Assembly: GCA_938002965.1 (NCBI GenBank)
Contig: CALKZY010000034.1
Span: 99,622-163,621 of the forward strand
Origin: an uncultured Acidimicrobiales bacterium
GTDB taxonomy: Bacteria; Actinomycetota; Acidimicrobiia; Acidimicrobiales; SZUA-35
Reading direction: 5' to 3'
Length of the DNA stretch: 64,000 nucleotides
Shown: positions 8,960-18,118 of the stretch, in pieces
Position numbering within the stretch: position 1 is the stretch's first letter
Layout of the letters: each line of letters begins with the position of its first letter
The notes under the pieces: generated by a model
What the model was told of the DNA's origin: nothing
What the model saw: only the letters and a program-made list of their open reading frames with translations
Databases searched by the model: none
Position numbers and translations under genes: made by a program

Positions 8960-9625
8960 CTACCTAGCGTATCCCCGTTGCTGAATCCGCATGCGGTCCT
9001 CCTCGGCCACCTGTACACCTTCCGGCGTGAGGAGGAAGACGGCTGAGCCAATCTTCTCCATCGTCCCATCAAGGCAGTAGCAGACGCCGCTGGCGAAGTC
9101 GATTAGGCGACGCGCCAGATCCCGCTCAAGCCCCTGCAGATTCAATACCACCGGCACTCCAACTCGAAACTCGTCAGCCAGCTCCCTCGCCTCCGCAAAC
9201 GACTCAGGCGAGACGGTCTTGGGCCGAGCTCGAACCGCATCAAGCGATCGGATCACGGCATCGTCGGATTCATTCATTGGTTCCTCGGTCCAGCCATCGG
9301 ACTCGGATTCATCCTGCGAGCGAAGGTCGATCACAGGCTCCTGGGGAATGGCTCGTGAAGCCGATTCCTGCGCCGGGCGCCGTTTCTTAGGGCTCGAACC
9401 CTGGACCGTGCCTCCATGGGCTGACGGCGCCATTCGATCGGCCTGTCGTTGCGATCGGGTCGAGTGTGGGTCGGGTTCCGCCCCGTAATTCCAGTAGTCG
9501 TCGTTGTCGGCCAACGAACGCCCTTCATCGGCCCGCGAAGAATTGGACGGAGCGAACCGCCCGACTTCATAGTCCTCGTCCGGGCCCAACCCGACGTAGG
9601 CCCGTAGCGCTCGCAGCAACGACAT
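8960..9625 (-). CDS. sepF: Cell division protein SepF
   Basis: SepF polymerises, binds FtsZ and tethers it to the membrane; in actinobacteria, which lack FtsA, it is the main FtsZ membrane anchor. The N-terminal amphipathic membrane-binding helix (MSLLRALRAYVGLG) and the C-terminal SepF fold (RPKTVSPESFAEARELADEF, then PVVLNLQGLERDLARRLIDF and GTMEKIGSAVFLLTPEGV) are both clear. Between them is a variable hydrophilic linker of about 100 residues. The length of 221 is usual for actinobacteria. It lies between the yggS and YggT genes in the division run. Confidence 0.96.
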   Translation of the reverse strand: MSLLRALRAYVGLGPDEDYEVGRFAPSNSSRADEGRSLADNDDYWNYGAEPDPHSTRSQRQADRMAPSAHGGTVQGSSPKKRRPAQESASRAIPQEPVIDLRSQDESESDGWTEEPMNESDDAVIRSLDAVRARPKTVSPESFAEARELADEFRVGVPVVLNLQGLERDLARRLIDFASGVCYCLDGTMEKIGSAVFLLTPEGVQVAEEDRMRIQQRGYAR

Positions 9626-9696
9626 GCATCTCTCCTTGCTACAAGTCTACTGACCGACACCAAGCCGGTGGTTCATGGGGGTCATCGCGTTCAGGA

Positions 9697-10362
9697 TCAT
9701 CGCGGCCGGCTACCGAACAGTGCCGACCCGATGCGCACCATTGTGCTGCCCTCGGAGACGGCGCGTTCGAAGTCATTGGTCATGCCCATTGACAGTTCAC
9801 GCAGTTGGTAGCGCTGAGCGAGACCGGCTAGCTGGGCGAAGGAGGGGCCAGGGTCAACTCCGCCAGTTGGCCCCAACGTCATCAAACCCTGCACGTCCAG
9901 GCCGGCACGCTGCGCCTGCTCGACCATCAGCCCGACGTCTGATGGGCTACAACCGAACTTCTGCTCCTCATTGGTCGTATTGACCTGAACCAATATCGAC
10001 GCTCCAGGCGAACGGACGGCGATCTGATCGATTAACACCGGCCGATCGACCGTGTGCCACAGATCCACCGAGGCGGCCAAGAGTTTTACCTTGTTTCGTT
10101 GCAGGCCGCCGATGAAATGCCATCGGGGCGAAGGACGATCCGCATCACGTAGTGTCTTTGCCTTCGCCGCCAGGTCTTGGGCGTAGTTCTCGCCACAGTC
10201 GGTCAACCCGGCGGCCATGGCGCGTTCCACGATCTCGATCGGCCAGGTCTTGGTGACGGCAACCAGCGTGACCTGACGTCCATCGGCCACGCTGTCGATT
10301 CGTTGGCGAATCGAGGCCAACCGGGTGCGTATTTCATCGACCGAAGCCAGCGCCTCACTCAT
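9697..10362 (-). CDS. YggS/PLPBP family pyridoxal phosphate homeostasis protein
   Basis: This 221-residue single-domain alanine-racemase-like barrel binds PLP. The PLP lysine is in VTLVAVTKTWP. Other signatures are GENYAQDL, WHFIGGLQRNK, and the late LSMGMTNDFERAVSEGSTMVRIGSALFG. These proteins buffer PLP and affect amino- and keto-acid balance, with no known catalysis. The gene is conserved beside sepF in many Gram-positives. It begins 46 bp after the pgeF-like gene, with a small 15-bp tandem repeat in between. Confidence 0.95.
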   Translation of the reverse strand: MSEALASVDEIRTRLASIRQRIDSVADGRQVTLVAVTKTWPIEIVERAMAAGLTDCGENYAQDLAAKAKTLRDADRPSPRWHFIGGLQRNKVKLLAASVDLWHTVDRPVLIDQIAVRSPGASILVQVNTTNEEQKFGCSPSDVGLMVEQAQRAGLDVQGLMTLGPTGGVDPGPSFAQLAGLAQRYQLRELSMGMTNDFERAVSEGSTMVRIGSALFGSRPR

Positions 10363-10375
10363 CGGCAGCCACTTC

Positions 10376-10407
10376 CATATGTCTGTTCGCCAGATATCTG
10401 TTCACCG
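10376..10407 (-). repeat. Two imperfect 15-bp tandem units with a 10-bp palindrome upstream of the yggS homologue
   Basis: In the 46-bp gap between the pgeF-like stop and the yggS-like start, two units related by TGAACAGATATCTGG and CGAACAGACATATGG lie end to end on the minus strand. The palindrome CAGATATCTG (10391-10400) is inside. It could be a small operator or an accident of base composition; there is no direct evidence. Confidence 0.35.
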
Positions 10408-10408
10408 G

Positions 10409-11083
10409 TCATGGCCCCGGTTCGATCCAAGCAACAACGGTCTGGCGCCCCTGGTCGGCCCGGGTCCGATGACTAAAGTAATTTTGGCCGCTAGTACAAG
10501 TTCCGATTTCCGGATCAGGCCACGACGCCGACCTGCAGGCAGCGGAAACGGCTGCTGGCATGTCAAGGGCTGTCTTGCCGTCACCGGTCGACCCTCGGAC
10601 TCCTGAGCCGTAGCGAGCCTCGACAACCGCCAGTTCGCTTTCACCGAATTCGTACGCTCTCGGATGGATGCACGGACCGACCACGGCCGCCACTGGTCGG
10701 CCACCCTCGGCCAACAGACGCTCACCGGCCTTCTCGATGATGCCCGCCACCAAACCTCTCCAACCGGCATGGACGACTGCGACACCAGAATCGGCGACAA
10801 GAACGACCGCAGCACAGTCAGCAGTCGTTACGGCGATCGGGCAATCAGGCACGAAGGTCACGGCACCATCAGCCTCACTCCCCGCGTGTTCCCCCGGTTG
10901 ATCAACTTCGACGACATTGTCTCCGTGCACCTGCTTGAGCCACGTCCACGCTGGATCAGCAATGGCGCGCCGCCGGCTGTTCAGATCAGGAGCCGGAGAC
11001 ACAACCTGAAAGTCACCGTCAGAGGCGTCGGTTACGCGAATCTGAACCGAGCCGAGTGGGATGGCGACGTCGAATGACTTCAT
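10409..11083 (-). CDS. PgeF/YfiH (laccase-domain) family protein
   Basis: This 224-residue DUF152 protein is related to the peptidoglycan-editing factor PgeF and to purine nucleoside phosphorylase-type YfiH enzymes. The metal/active-site residues are all present: His in KQVHGDNVVEVD, Cys in TTADCAAVVL, and His in VVHAGWRGL. The C-terminal ISGQNYF-like segment is TSGQNYFSHR. In E. coli PgeF prevents incorporation of L-Ser into peptidoglycan precursors. Being directly after ftsZ, in a run of division and wall genes, fits a wall-related role. Confidence 0.93.
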   Translation of the reverse strand: MKSFDVAIPLGSVQIRVTDASDGDFQVVSPAPDLNSRRRAIADPAWTWLKQVHGDNVVEVDQPGEHAGSEADGAVTFVPDCPIAVTTADCAAVVLVADSGVAVVHAGWRGLVAGIIEKAGERLLAEGGRPVAAVVGPCIHPRAYEFGESELAVVEARYGSGVRGSTGDGKTALDMPAAVSAACRSASWPDPEIGTCTSGQNYFSHRTRADQGRQTVVAWIEPGP

Positions 11084-11152
11084 GTGCCGGTTCCATCGTC
11101 GTTTTCATCTGCCGCCCCAGTGCGACGGCCAAGGCGCTGTGGCGACACCGGC

Positions 11153-12304
11153 CTACTTCAGGAAGGAAGGAACGTCGAAATCGTCGTCAGGATCATCGAT
11201 GTCGTCAAAGAGGTCTACTGACATTCGGCTCTTGTTGGACACGTCGCCTCGGCCGCGGGCATCGTCCTGCGATTCGTCGCGTTCAACAGCATCGAAGCCG
11301 TTGGAAGAGTGATTGCGGGCGTCAGCACCGTTTGTGTCACGAAGGTCCAAGGTCTTCTCCTCGAACCGATCGAAGCCTGCGGCGATAACCGTTACTTGGA
11401 TGTCCTCTTCGAGGGTCTCATCGACGACCGTACCGAAGATGATGTTGGCATCAGGATGCGCAACATCATGGATGATCTCAGCCGCCTCCGACACCTCGAA
11501 CAGGCCGAGGTCGCTCGATCCGGCGATGGTGAGGAGAATGCCGCGGGCACCCTCAATCGAAGCTTCAAGAAGTGGACTGGCAATAGCGGCTCGTGCCGCC
11601 GACAATGCTCTGCCTTCGCCACCGGCCCGACCAATGCCCATAAGAGCACTTCCAGCCTCGTGCATGATCATGCGCACGTCGGCGAAGTCAGTGTTGATCA
11701 GGCCCGGAGTTGTAATGAGATCGGCGATGCCGCTAACACCCTGAAGCAGTATCTCGTCTGCCATTCGGAATGCGGCCACCATCGACGTCTTCTCATCGGC
11801 AATGGACAGGAGGCGGTCGTTGGGGATGACAATCTGTGTGTCAACCTTTTCCCGAAGACGCTTGATGCCATCTTCCGCCTGGGCGGCACGACGGCGGCCT
11901 TCAAAGCCAAACGGCCGGGTGATAACCGCAATGGTCAACGCTCCCTGGCTCTTGGCCACCTCGGCGATAACGGGCGCCGCACCTGTACCGGTGCCGCCAC
12001 CCTCGCCTGCGGTAATGAAGACCATGTCAGCGCCAGACAGAGCTTCGCTGATTTCGTCTCGATGCTCCTCGGCCGCCTGCTCGCCTACCGCTGGATCGCT
12101 ACCCGCACCCAGACCGCGAGTCAGCTCACGGCCGATGTGGATCTTCGTCTCGGCATCGCTCATGAGCAAGGCCTGGGCATCGGTGTTAACCGCGACGAAG
12201 TCGACACCACGCAGTCCAGCATCGATCATTCGGTTCACGGCATTGCAGCCACCGCCGCCGACGCCGACGACTTTGACCACCGCCACGTAGTTTTGACTAC
12301 TCAT
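11153..12304 (-). CDS. ftsZ: Cell division protein FtsZ
   Basis: This is the tubulin-like GTPase that forms the cytokinetic ring. The protein has 383 residues. The GTP-binding signature [10 protein letters not shown] is at about 102-111, with [16 protein letters not shown] at the N-terminus and the T7 catalytic loop region [23 protein letters not shown] flexible linker ends in the conserved C-terminal peptide [10 protein letters not shown] that binds SepF or FtsW. I start it at ATG 12304; the frame is open to 12361, next to the ftsQ stop, but the conserved region begins only at [11 protein letters not shown]. It follows ftsQ, the standard actinobacterial order. Confidence 0.98.
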   Translation of the reverse strand: MSSQNYVAVVKVVGVGGGGCNAVNRMIDAGLRGVDFVAVNTDAQALLMSDAETKIHIGRELTRGLGAGSDPAVGEQAAEEHRDEISEALSGADMVFITAGEGGGTGTGAAPVIAEVAKSQGALTIAVITRPFGFEGRRRAAQAEDGIKRLREKVDTQIVIPNDRLLSIADEKTSMVAAFRMADEILLQGVSGIADLITTPGLINTDFADVRMIMHEAGSALMGIGRAGGEGRALSAARAAIASPLLEASIEGARGILLTIAGSSDLGLFEVSEAAEIIHDVAHPDANIIFGTVVDETLEEDIQVTVIAAGFDRFEEKTLDLRDTNGADARNHSSNGFDAVERDESQDDARGRGDVSNKSRMSVDLFDDIDDPDDDFDVPSFLK

Positions 12305-12363
12305 TATTGTTCCAGGGTAGCACTCGGATTTGAAGCCATTGGTTTCTTCGCTCCAGGCCATGG

Positions 12364-13254
12364 TCAGCCATCTTGCCCAGCCTCCTCAGAGTCGGCACAT
12401 GATCTGGTTACCGACGGCGCCGATGGCACCGCAACATCGACCGATTCCAAGCAGGCAAGATCTACCTGCTCCAACACAGTTTCCAGCGACTGGAACTTTG
12501 CGCCGAGCTGTCGACTGTCACCAAGCCTGGCCGTACTCCCCGAGTTGAAGATCAGTACTAGTTCGTCGCCAACCACGTCCATCCGGCCGACAAGTTGTCG
12601 AATGTCGTCCGGTGCGGACACCAGGAAATTGATGGCCAAGGCCGCTGAAGGTGGTGCCAACTCTCCTGGTTCGATGTCAACCGTCAAACCATGGACAAGC
12701 GTGAACGTCGCCGACTCCGAGCCCACTTCGAGGTTGAGCGGATGGAGTGAATTCATCGTGGAGTCGACCGCGAGTCTCCGCACCTGTATCCCGTCTTTGT
12801 CGATCCCGACGAACTCTGATCCTGTGGGGTCGGCGAGAGCGAACAGCGTCTTGCGCATTTCAACATCAACGACCACAGTGCCGTTCCAAGATCTCGAGAC
12901 CACCGCTGACCTGACCCAGGCAAGTTCTTCCACGAACTCAGCAGCTGCTTCGTTGTCAACGTCAATTAGCGGTTGCCCGGCCTCAATGTTGGTCGCCCGA
13001 TATACCTCTTCGGCCTGGTTGCGTTCCACACCGTTCACGGTCACAACGTCCACCGCCAACATGTCGCTGTTGAGCAGGCCGATGACGGCCACCGCCATGA
13101 AGGCGACAATGGCCAATCCGCCAACCCAACGAAGTCGGCGTGCGCCCTTTCGTTTTCGTACTTCGTGGCGTCGTTCAGCGAACCGGTCAGCGCCGTCCGG
13201 ACGACGACCACCTTTACGTTGAGACCGGCCGGTCCGAGCCCGCGTTGCGGTCAT
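12364..13254 (-). CDS. ftsQ: Cell division protein FtsQ
   Basis: FtsQ is a bitopic membrane protein that joins FtsB/FtsL in the divisome. The basic cytoplasmic N-terminus (about 45 residues) is followed by one transmembrane helix ([19 protein letters not shown]), then the POTRA domain ([20 protein letters not shown]) and the FtsQ domain ending near residue 285. There are 296 residues. ATG 13254 overlaps the murB stop by 4 nt (ATGA), which fixes the start. Confidence 0.93.
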   Translation of the reverse strand: MTATRARTGRSQRKGGRRPDGADRFAERRHEVRKRKGARRLRWVGGLAIVAFMAVAVIGLLNSDMLAVDVVTVNGVERNQAEEVYRATNIEAGQPLIDVDNEAAAEFVEELAWVRSAVVSRSWNGTVVVDVEMRKTLFALADPTGSEFVGIDKDGIQVRRLAVDSTMNSLHPLNLEVGSESATFTLVHGLTVDIEPGELAPPSAALAINFLVSAPDDIRQLVGRMDVVGDELVLIFNSGSTARLGDSRQLGAKFQSLETVLEQVDLACLESVDVAVPSAPSVTRSCADSEEAGQDG

Positions 13255-14246
13255 GGCCCACACTCCCTCACTGGGCCCGACAACGGGACGCTATCAACTA
13301 CCCGACCTGCAGCATCGTCAAAGCCAACTAGAACATTCTCGGGCTTCAGTTGGATCTCGTATGCCTCATGGACGCGACGGCGCAACTCGACTATCAGTTG
13401 AAACACATCGTCGGCCGAGCCGTTGGGCTCGGCTTGAATGAAGTTGGCGTGCTTCTCCGACACCGAGGCTGTGCCGATCGAGAAACCTTTCAATCCAAGG
13501 GAATCGATCAATCGTCCTGCCGAGTCACCCTCAGGATTGGCGAAAACACTCCCGGCGTTCTGCCCTCCGGGTTGATTGGCCCGCCGCCAACGTACAATCT
13601 CGCTGATCTCAGCCGCAGACCGTTCGGCATCACCGGTATGTAGTTCAAGTCGACAGGACAAAACGACGTGCCCTGGGCCGACGAGCGATGTCCGATAGCC
13701 GAACCCGAGCTCGTCAGCCGCCCACTCCTGAGAGCGCCCTTGAGCGATGTCGAAGATCGATGCCGAGACGACGCTGGCCGCCATGTCCGATCCATGGCCT
13801 CCGGCGTTCATGCGGACCGCTCCCCCGATCGAGCCGGGCACTCCGACTGCCCACTCAAAGCCGCTCAGCCCCGCCGCAGCCGTGCGCCGAGCAGCCACCG
13901 GCAACAGAGCGGCAGCACCGCAGACAACCAGCTGGCTGGAGCCACTCCCAAGATCAAAGTCGATGAATTCGTAAGACTCACCGAGCCTGACAACCACCCC
14001 GTCAAATCCAGCATCCGATACCAACAGGTTGGAGCCTTTGCCGACAACAAGGATGGGACAGTTCTCTTCCACGGCAAGGTCGGAGACCGCTTCAAGATCC
14101 GCTTCCGATTCGGCTTCGACTACTACAGCAGCCAAACCGCCGACGCGGTACGTGCAAAACGGTGCCAGGTCAACGTCGAGTCCAACGCGCGTCGGGTCCA
14201 CGCCGGCCAGATGCCGCTCGACCGCTGCCGCCAACGAGTGGATCAC
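13251..14246 (-). CDS. murB: UDP-N-acetylenolpyruvoylglucosamine reductase
   Basis: MurB reduces UDP-GlcNAc-enolpyruvate to UDP-MurNAc with NADPH and FAD. The FAD-binding motifs are CTYRVGG and VVGKGSNLLVSDAGF. The GVPGSIGGAVRMNAGGHGSD loop and the substrate-side NAGSVFANPEGDSAGRLID are conserved, and SEKHANFI near the C-terminus carries the catalytic region. I use GTG 14246, 10 nt after the murC stop and preceded by GGAGAGG; an ATG at 14288 would overlap murC by 32 nt and add an atypical Arg-rich stretch. The last bases overlap the ftsQ start. Confidence 0.95.
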   Translation of the reverse strand: MIHSLAAAVERHLAGVDPTRVGLDVDLAPFCTYRVGGLAAVVVEAESEADLEAVSDLAVEENCPILVVGKGSNLLVSDAGFDGVVVRLGESYEFIDFDLGSGSSQLVVCGAAALLPVAARRTAAAGLSGFEWAVGVPGSIGGAVRMNAGGHGSDMAASVVSASIFDIAQGRSQEWAADELGFGYRTSLVGPGHVVLSCRLELHTGDAERSAAEISEIVRWRRANQPGGQNAGSVFANPEGDSAGRLIDSLGLKGFSIGTASVSEKHANFIQAEPNGSADDVFQLIVELRRRVHEAYEIQLKPENVLVGFDDAAGRVVDSVPLSGPVRECGP

Positions 14247-14256
14247 AGTCGAACCG

Positions 14257-15678
14257 CTACCTCTCCGCCAGTGCCGAGACGAAGGCATCCGGCATGGTGG
14301 TCAGGTCTCCGGCGCCCAGCGTCATGCACAAGTCGCCGTCCCTCAACTCGGGCACCACGGCACCAGGAAGCTCAGCAAGCGACTCGACGTAGCGAACATC
14401 ACGCTCCGGGTCCTGTTCGTTGACAATCTGAGCGATCAACTCGCCTGAGATACCGGGTCTCGGCTTCTCCCCGGACGAATAGATGCCAGTCACGTACAGC
14501 ACGTCGGCGTTGACGAACGCATCGCCAAAGGTGTTCCAAAGCTGTTCGGTTCTGCTGTAACGGTGAGGCTGAAAGACAACCACCAACCGTTTCGGTTCGA
14601 GGCTGCGCGCCGCCGCTAAAGCCGCTCGCACCTCGGTCGGCAGATGGGCATAGTCGTCGACAAACGCTACTCCAGCGGCTTCTCCCCGACGCTCAAAGCG
14701 CCGACCGACGCCGCCAAAGTCACTTAGCGCCTCGGCCGCGGCTATCACATCGGCGCCGAGGGCTCCCACTGTGGCCAAAGCAGCGGTGGCATTGCGGGCA
14801 TTATGCATCCCTGGTTGTCGAAGTCTGATGGAGGCGCTCCGATCCGGGCCCTCGACATCAAAACTAATGCCGGTCGGTGTAGGGATTGGGTTGACGATGC
14901 GCCACGTCGAGCCGTCGGCGACTCCGTAGGTTACGGTTTCCACATCCGGGCCCAGCTTGTCGAGCAGGGTGGCAGCACCAGGGTCATCGAGACAAATCAC
15001 TCGTCGCCCGGGAGCTTGGGTCACGAACTGGACGAAAGCCTGCTCGAGGCCCTCGAATCCCCCGTAGTGCTCCAGATGGTCGGGCTCGACGTTGGTAACA
15101 ATGACCGTCTCGGCACAAAGCTCAATGAACGTCCCGTCGCTCTCGTCGGCCTCCACAACCAAATACTCGCCACTCCCGACGCTGGCCCCGGATCCAAGGT
15201 CGACAAGATTGCCCCCGACTATGAACGCCGGATCAAGCCCGGCGCCTCGCATGGCCACGGTCAACATGGCTGACGTCGTGGTCTTGCCATGGGTCCCGGC
15301 GACCGCAATTGTCTTCCAGACTCCTGTCAAGGCTGTCAGCATTTCAGCCCGCCGCAAGAGCGGAACCCCGGCAACCGTAGCCGCCTCCATCTCTGGATTC
15401 GTAGCCGGAATAGCGGTCGAATGTGTCACGATGTCGGCCGGTCCGACGTTGTCGGCCTCGTGTCCGATTCGGACGTCGATTCCCATCTCGATGAGACGAG
15501 CGGTAGCGGCACTCTGTGTCATGTCAGATCCGGAGACCGTATGGCCTCGGTCGTGCAGGACCTGAGCGATGGCGCTCATGCCGGCACCGCCAATCCCGAT
15601 GACATGAATGTGTCGAGGCTGCGAAAGGTCAATCTCAGTTGAGCTCTGGTCAGTCTGCGATCCTGCGTCGATGGTCAC
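14257..15678 (-). CDS. murC: UDP-N-acetylmuramate--L-alanine ligase
   Basis: MurC adds L-Ala to UDP-MurNAc at the expense of ATP. Motifs are the N-terminal Rossmann loop HVIGIGGAGMSAIAQVL, the P-loop VAGTHGKTTTSAM, and the C-terminal DDYAHLPTEVRAAL with the usual HP replaced by HL, then VFQPHRYSRTEQLW. The protein has 473 residues. GTG 15678 overlaps the murG stop by 4 nt (GTGA), and AAAGGAGA lies 6 nt upstream, so the start is well supported. Confidence 0.97.
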   Translation of the reverse strand: MTIDAGSQTDQSSTEIDLSQPRHIHVIGIGGAGMSAIAQVLHDRGHTVSGSDMTQSAATARLIEMGIDVRIGHEADNVGPADIVTHSTAIPATNPEMEAATVAGVPLLRRAEMLTALTGVWKTIAVAGTHGKTTTSAMLTVAMRGAGLDPAFIVGGNLVDLGSGASVGSGEYLVVEADESDGTFIELCAETVIVTNVEPDHLEHYGGFEGLEQAFVQFVTQAPGRRVICLDDPGAATLLDKLGPDVETVTYGVADGSTWRIVNPIPTPTGISFDVEGPDRSASIRLRQPGMHNARNATAALATVGALGADVIAAAEALSDFGGVGRRFERRGEAAGVAFVDDYAHLPTEVRAALAAARSLEPKRLVVVFQPHRYSRTEQLWNTFGDAFVNADVLYVTGIYSSGEKPRPGISGELIAQIVNEQDPERDVRYVESLAELPGAVVPELRDGDLCMTLGAGDLTTMPDAFVSALAER

Positions 15679-16901
15679 GAAACGTCTCCTTTGCCCGGCA
15701 GGTCTCCCTTGCCCGAAACCTCCCAATTGGCGGTCTCGGCTTCGCCGATACCTGCCACTCTTGCAACGATTCGGGCCACCGCGTCAGCAGCGTCGGGCCG
15801 TCCGACCGACGAGGCGGCGGCTGACATCAAGCTGATTCGTTCTCGATCAGCCAATAGTGGCCCGAGAACGGCTTCGAGGCTATCGATGGTTACGTCGGCA
15901 TCGTTCAAGGTGATGGCGCCGCCGGCGTCTGCCAGCTCTGCGGTGTTTGCTCGTTGATGATCTCGAGTAGCTATCGGCAGGGGCACTAGCACTGACGGGA
16001 GTCCCACGGCGCTCAGCTCCGAGACCGTCGATGCCCCAGCACGGCAAAGCGCTACATCAGCGCCTCGCAAGATCTCAGCCATATGATCCTCATAATCGAC
16101 GGTGACATAGAGCAAACCGGCCGGCTCTGATGGGGGGCGCTCCCGGCCAAAACGTTCCCAGTCGCGTCGGCCCACGATGTGATAGATGGCAAGGTCGGAA
16201 CGGTCGTCCCAACGCTCAGCCAGACCGGCAACCGCCTCATTGATTCTGGTGGCACCGAGAGACCCAGCCCAGACCGCTAGTATGACACGTTGGCTGAGGG
16301 CCTCAGACTCCGCCGACCACAGCCGCTGGGCGATTCGACGTCGGGCCTCTCCCTGATCAACCGACTGCACCGCTTCGACGACACTGGCCCGGATCGGATT
16401 ACCGGTCAACTCGCCCTTGGGAAGGTCTGTGCCGGGAAACGGAAGAGCGCTGACAGTGGCAAAGCGCCCGAACAGACGGTTTACTGCGCTGGCCCGAGCG
16501 TTCTGCTCGGAGATGACCAACGGGGTTCGAGTAGCGACTGCGGCCGCAGATCCGGCGAATGCGGCGTAGCCACCGAGGCAGACAACCACATCGGGGCGAA
16601 CGGTACGCACGGTTCGCAGCGCTTGACCTAGCCCGGTGAGGAGTCCTGTCACCGCACCGACATTGTCTCGGATGGCCGATAATGAGATCGAGCGCCTGAT
16701 GCCTCGTCCCGGCAGGAGATCGATGTCGAATCCAGCAGCTGGAACAAGGGCCTTTTCATTCCCCCGTTCACCGCCGAGGAACCGAATTTCCTCCGGGCTC
16801 AAGCCCATCTTCACCAGTGATTCGGCCACGGCGATACCCGGATTGGTATGCCCGGCAGTACCCCCGCCAGTGATCAAGACTCGACATGGTTGACGGCTCA
16901 T
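15675..16901 (-). CDS. murG: UDP-GlcNAc--undecaprenyl-PP-MurNAc-pentapeptide transferase
   Basis: MurG converts lipid I to lipid II on the cytoplasmic face of the membrane. The N-terminal G-loop is LITGGGTAGHTNPGIAVAES, the second is VVVCLGGYAAFAG, and the UDP-GlcNAc-binding region CRAGASTVSELSAVGLPSVLVPLP is in the C-terminal Rossmann domain. The length is 408, slightly long because of a C-terminal tail that ends in two GKGD units. ATG 16901 overlaps the ftsW stop by 4 nt. Confidence 0.96.
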   Translation of the reverse strand: MSRQPCRVLITGGGTAGHTNPGIAVAESLVKMGLSPEEIRFLGGERGNEKALVPAAGFDIDLLPGRGIRRSISLSAIRDNVGAVTGLLTGLGQALRTVRTVRPDVVVCLGGYAAFAGSAAAVATRTPLVISEQNARASAVNRLFGRFATVSALPFPGTDLPKGELTGNPIRASVVEAVQSVDQGEARRRIAQRLWSAESEALSQRVILAVWAGSLGATRINEAVAGLAERWDDRSDLAIYHIVGRRDWERFGRERPPSEPAGLLYVTVDYEDHMAEILRGADVALCRAGASTVSELSAVGLPSVLVPLPIATRDHQRANTAELADAGGAITLNDADVTIDSLEAVLGPLLADRERISLMSAAASSVGRPDAADAVARIVARVAGIGEAETANWEVSGKGDLPGKGDVS

Positions 16902-18118
16902 ACCAGCTCCGGTTCGGGTGCCCGGCGAGCGACACTTACCAGGAGGCCTCCGGCGGCCAACGTAGTGACGAGACTTGATCCTCCGGCGGAAACGAACGGC
17001 AATGGCTCACCAGTTGTGGGCAGAAGCCCGAGAACAATAGCGATGTTCAAGAATGCTTGAAAGACCAACCAAATCGTGATTCCGGCTGCCAGCAACATGC
17101 CGAACCGATCAGGTGCCGCCAAGGCTGTGCGCACGCCAAGAGCAGCCAACATCACGAAGGCTACGATCAGGGCTGTGGCCCCCACCAGGCCGACCTCTTC
17201 GGCCACTACGGCAAAAATGAAGTCGGAATGAGCCTCGGGTAGAAACCCCCACTTGGCGCGACTAGCGCCGAGGCCAACCCCCCATAGGCCGCCCGAGGCG
17301 ATACCGACCTGACTCTGAATGATCTGGAATCCGGCGTCTTGCGGGTCGGCCCACGGATCGAGGAAACTCTTCAGGCGGTCGAACCGGTACGACACCATCA
17401 CGGCTAGAACCGCACCAGCGGCGGTGAGTGTGCCTGCCCAGGCCAGCAAACTTGAGAGTCGGGCACCGGCCACAAACAACATCAGCCAGGCGACTGCTCC
17501 AAGGACAATCGGCGTACCAAGTTTGGGCTGAGCGATGATCAGCGCTGACAGCCCGATCAAGACAATCATCACCGGACGAACGGTCAGTTCAGGGCGGTCC
17601 ATTCGGCGCTCGCGCCGGGCCAGAAGGTCGGCAACAAAGACCACGAGAGTCAGCTTTGCCAACTCGGACGGTTGAATCCGAAACTCACCGAAACCAATCC
17701 ACCGCTTTGAGCCATTGACAGACACGCCGAAGCCTGGGAGGAAGACCACGATCAATAAGACCACGCTCAACAGGAGTGCCGGCATGGCCAGACGCCGAAG
17801 AATGCGGTAGTCGAGCCGGCTGGCGGTGATGAACGCCACGGCGCCAAGCCCAGCCCAAATTGCCTGACGCCGAAAATGGAAGAACGGTGTGTCGGAGTTT
17901 TGGTAGTTAAGGCTCGTCACCGACGAGGCCGACAGCACCATCACCAGTCCGAACACCGTAAGGACCACAAAGACGGCAGTAAGCAGCGCAGCAAGACGCT
18001 CACCGAAGTCAGTGGCCGGCAAGGCCTTATTTCGACGCTGGCGTTTGACATTGCGTCGAGTGGAGTCGACCGATCGACGGGTGGAGTTCGAGCTGCGCCC
18101 GCCTCTGGTAGCGGTCAT
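16898..18118 (-). CDS. ftsW: Septal peptidoglycan polymerase FtsW (SEDS family)
   Basis: This polytopic SEDS glycosyltransferase polymerises lipid II together with FtsI. About ten hydrophobic segments follow a basic N-terminus of about 40 residues. Family motifs are FQPSELAKL-like (FRIQPSELAKLTLV), FLPEAHSDFIFAVVAEEVGLVG in the large extracellular loop, and PFVSAGGSSLVTTLAAGGLL near the C-terminus. There are 406 residues. The frame is open to 18202, but ATG 18118 gives the 4-nt ATGA overlap with murD. It could in principle be RodA, but the dcw position supports FtsW. Confidence 0.95.
   Translation of the reverse strand: MTATRGGRSSNSTRRSVDSTRRNVKRQRRNKALPATDFGERLAALLTAVFVVLTVFGLVMVLSASSVTSLNYQNSDTPFFHFRRQAIWAGLGAVAFITASRLDYRILRRLAMPALLLSVVLLIVVFLPGFGVSVNGSKRWIGFGEFRIQPSELAKLTLVVFVADLLARRERRMDRPELTVRPVMIVLIGLSALIIAQPKLGTPIVLGAVAWLMLFVAGARLSSLLAWAGTLTAAGAVLAVMVSYRFDRLKSFLDPWADPQDAGFQIIQSQVGIASGGLWGVGLGASRAKWGFLPEAHSDFIFAVVAEEVGLVGATALIVAFVMLAALGVRTALAAPDRFGMLLAAGITIWLVFQAFLNIAIVLGLLPTTGEPLPFVSAGGSSLVTTLAAGGLLVSVARRAPEPELV

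Noticed and set aside
10355..10405. 16-codon leader peptide overlapping the yggS start
   Set aside because: It begins with GTG without a ribosome site and may be chance; there is no independent support.
11309..13222. 637-codon open frame on the plus strand
   Set aside because: It is antisense to ftsZ and ftsQ, both with full family motifs; its translation is low-complexity and typical of a shadow frame in GC-rich DNA.
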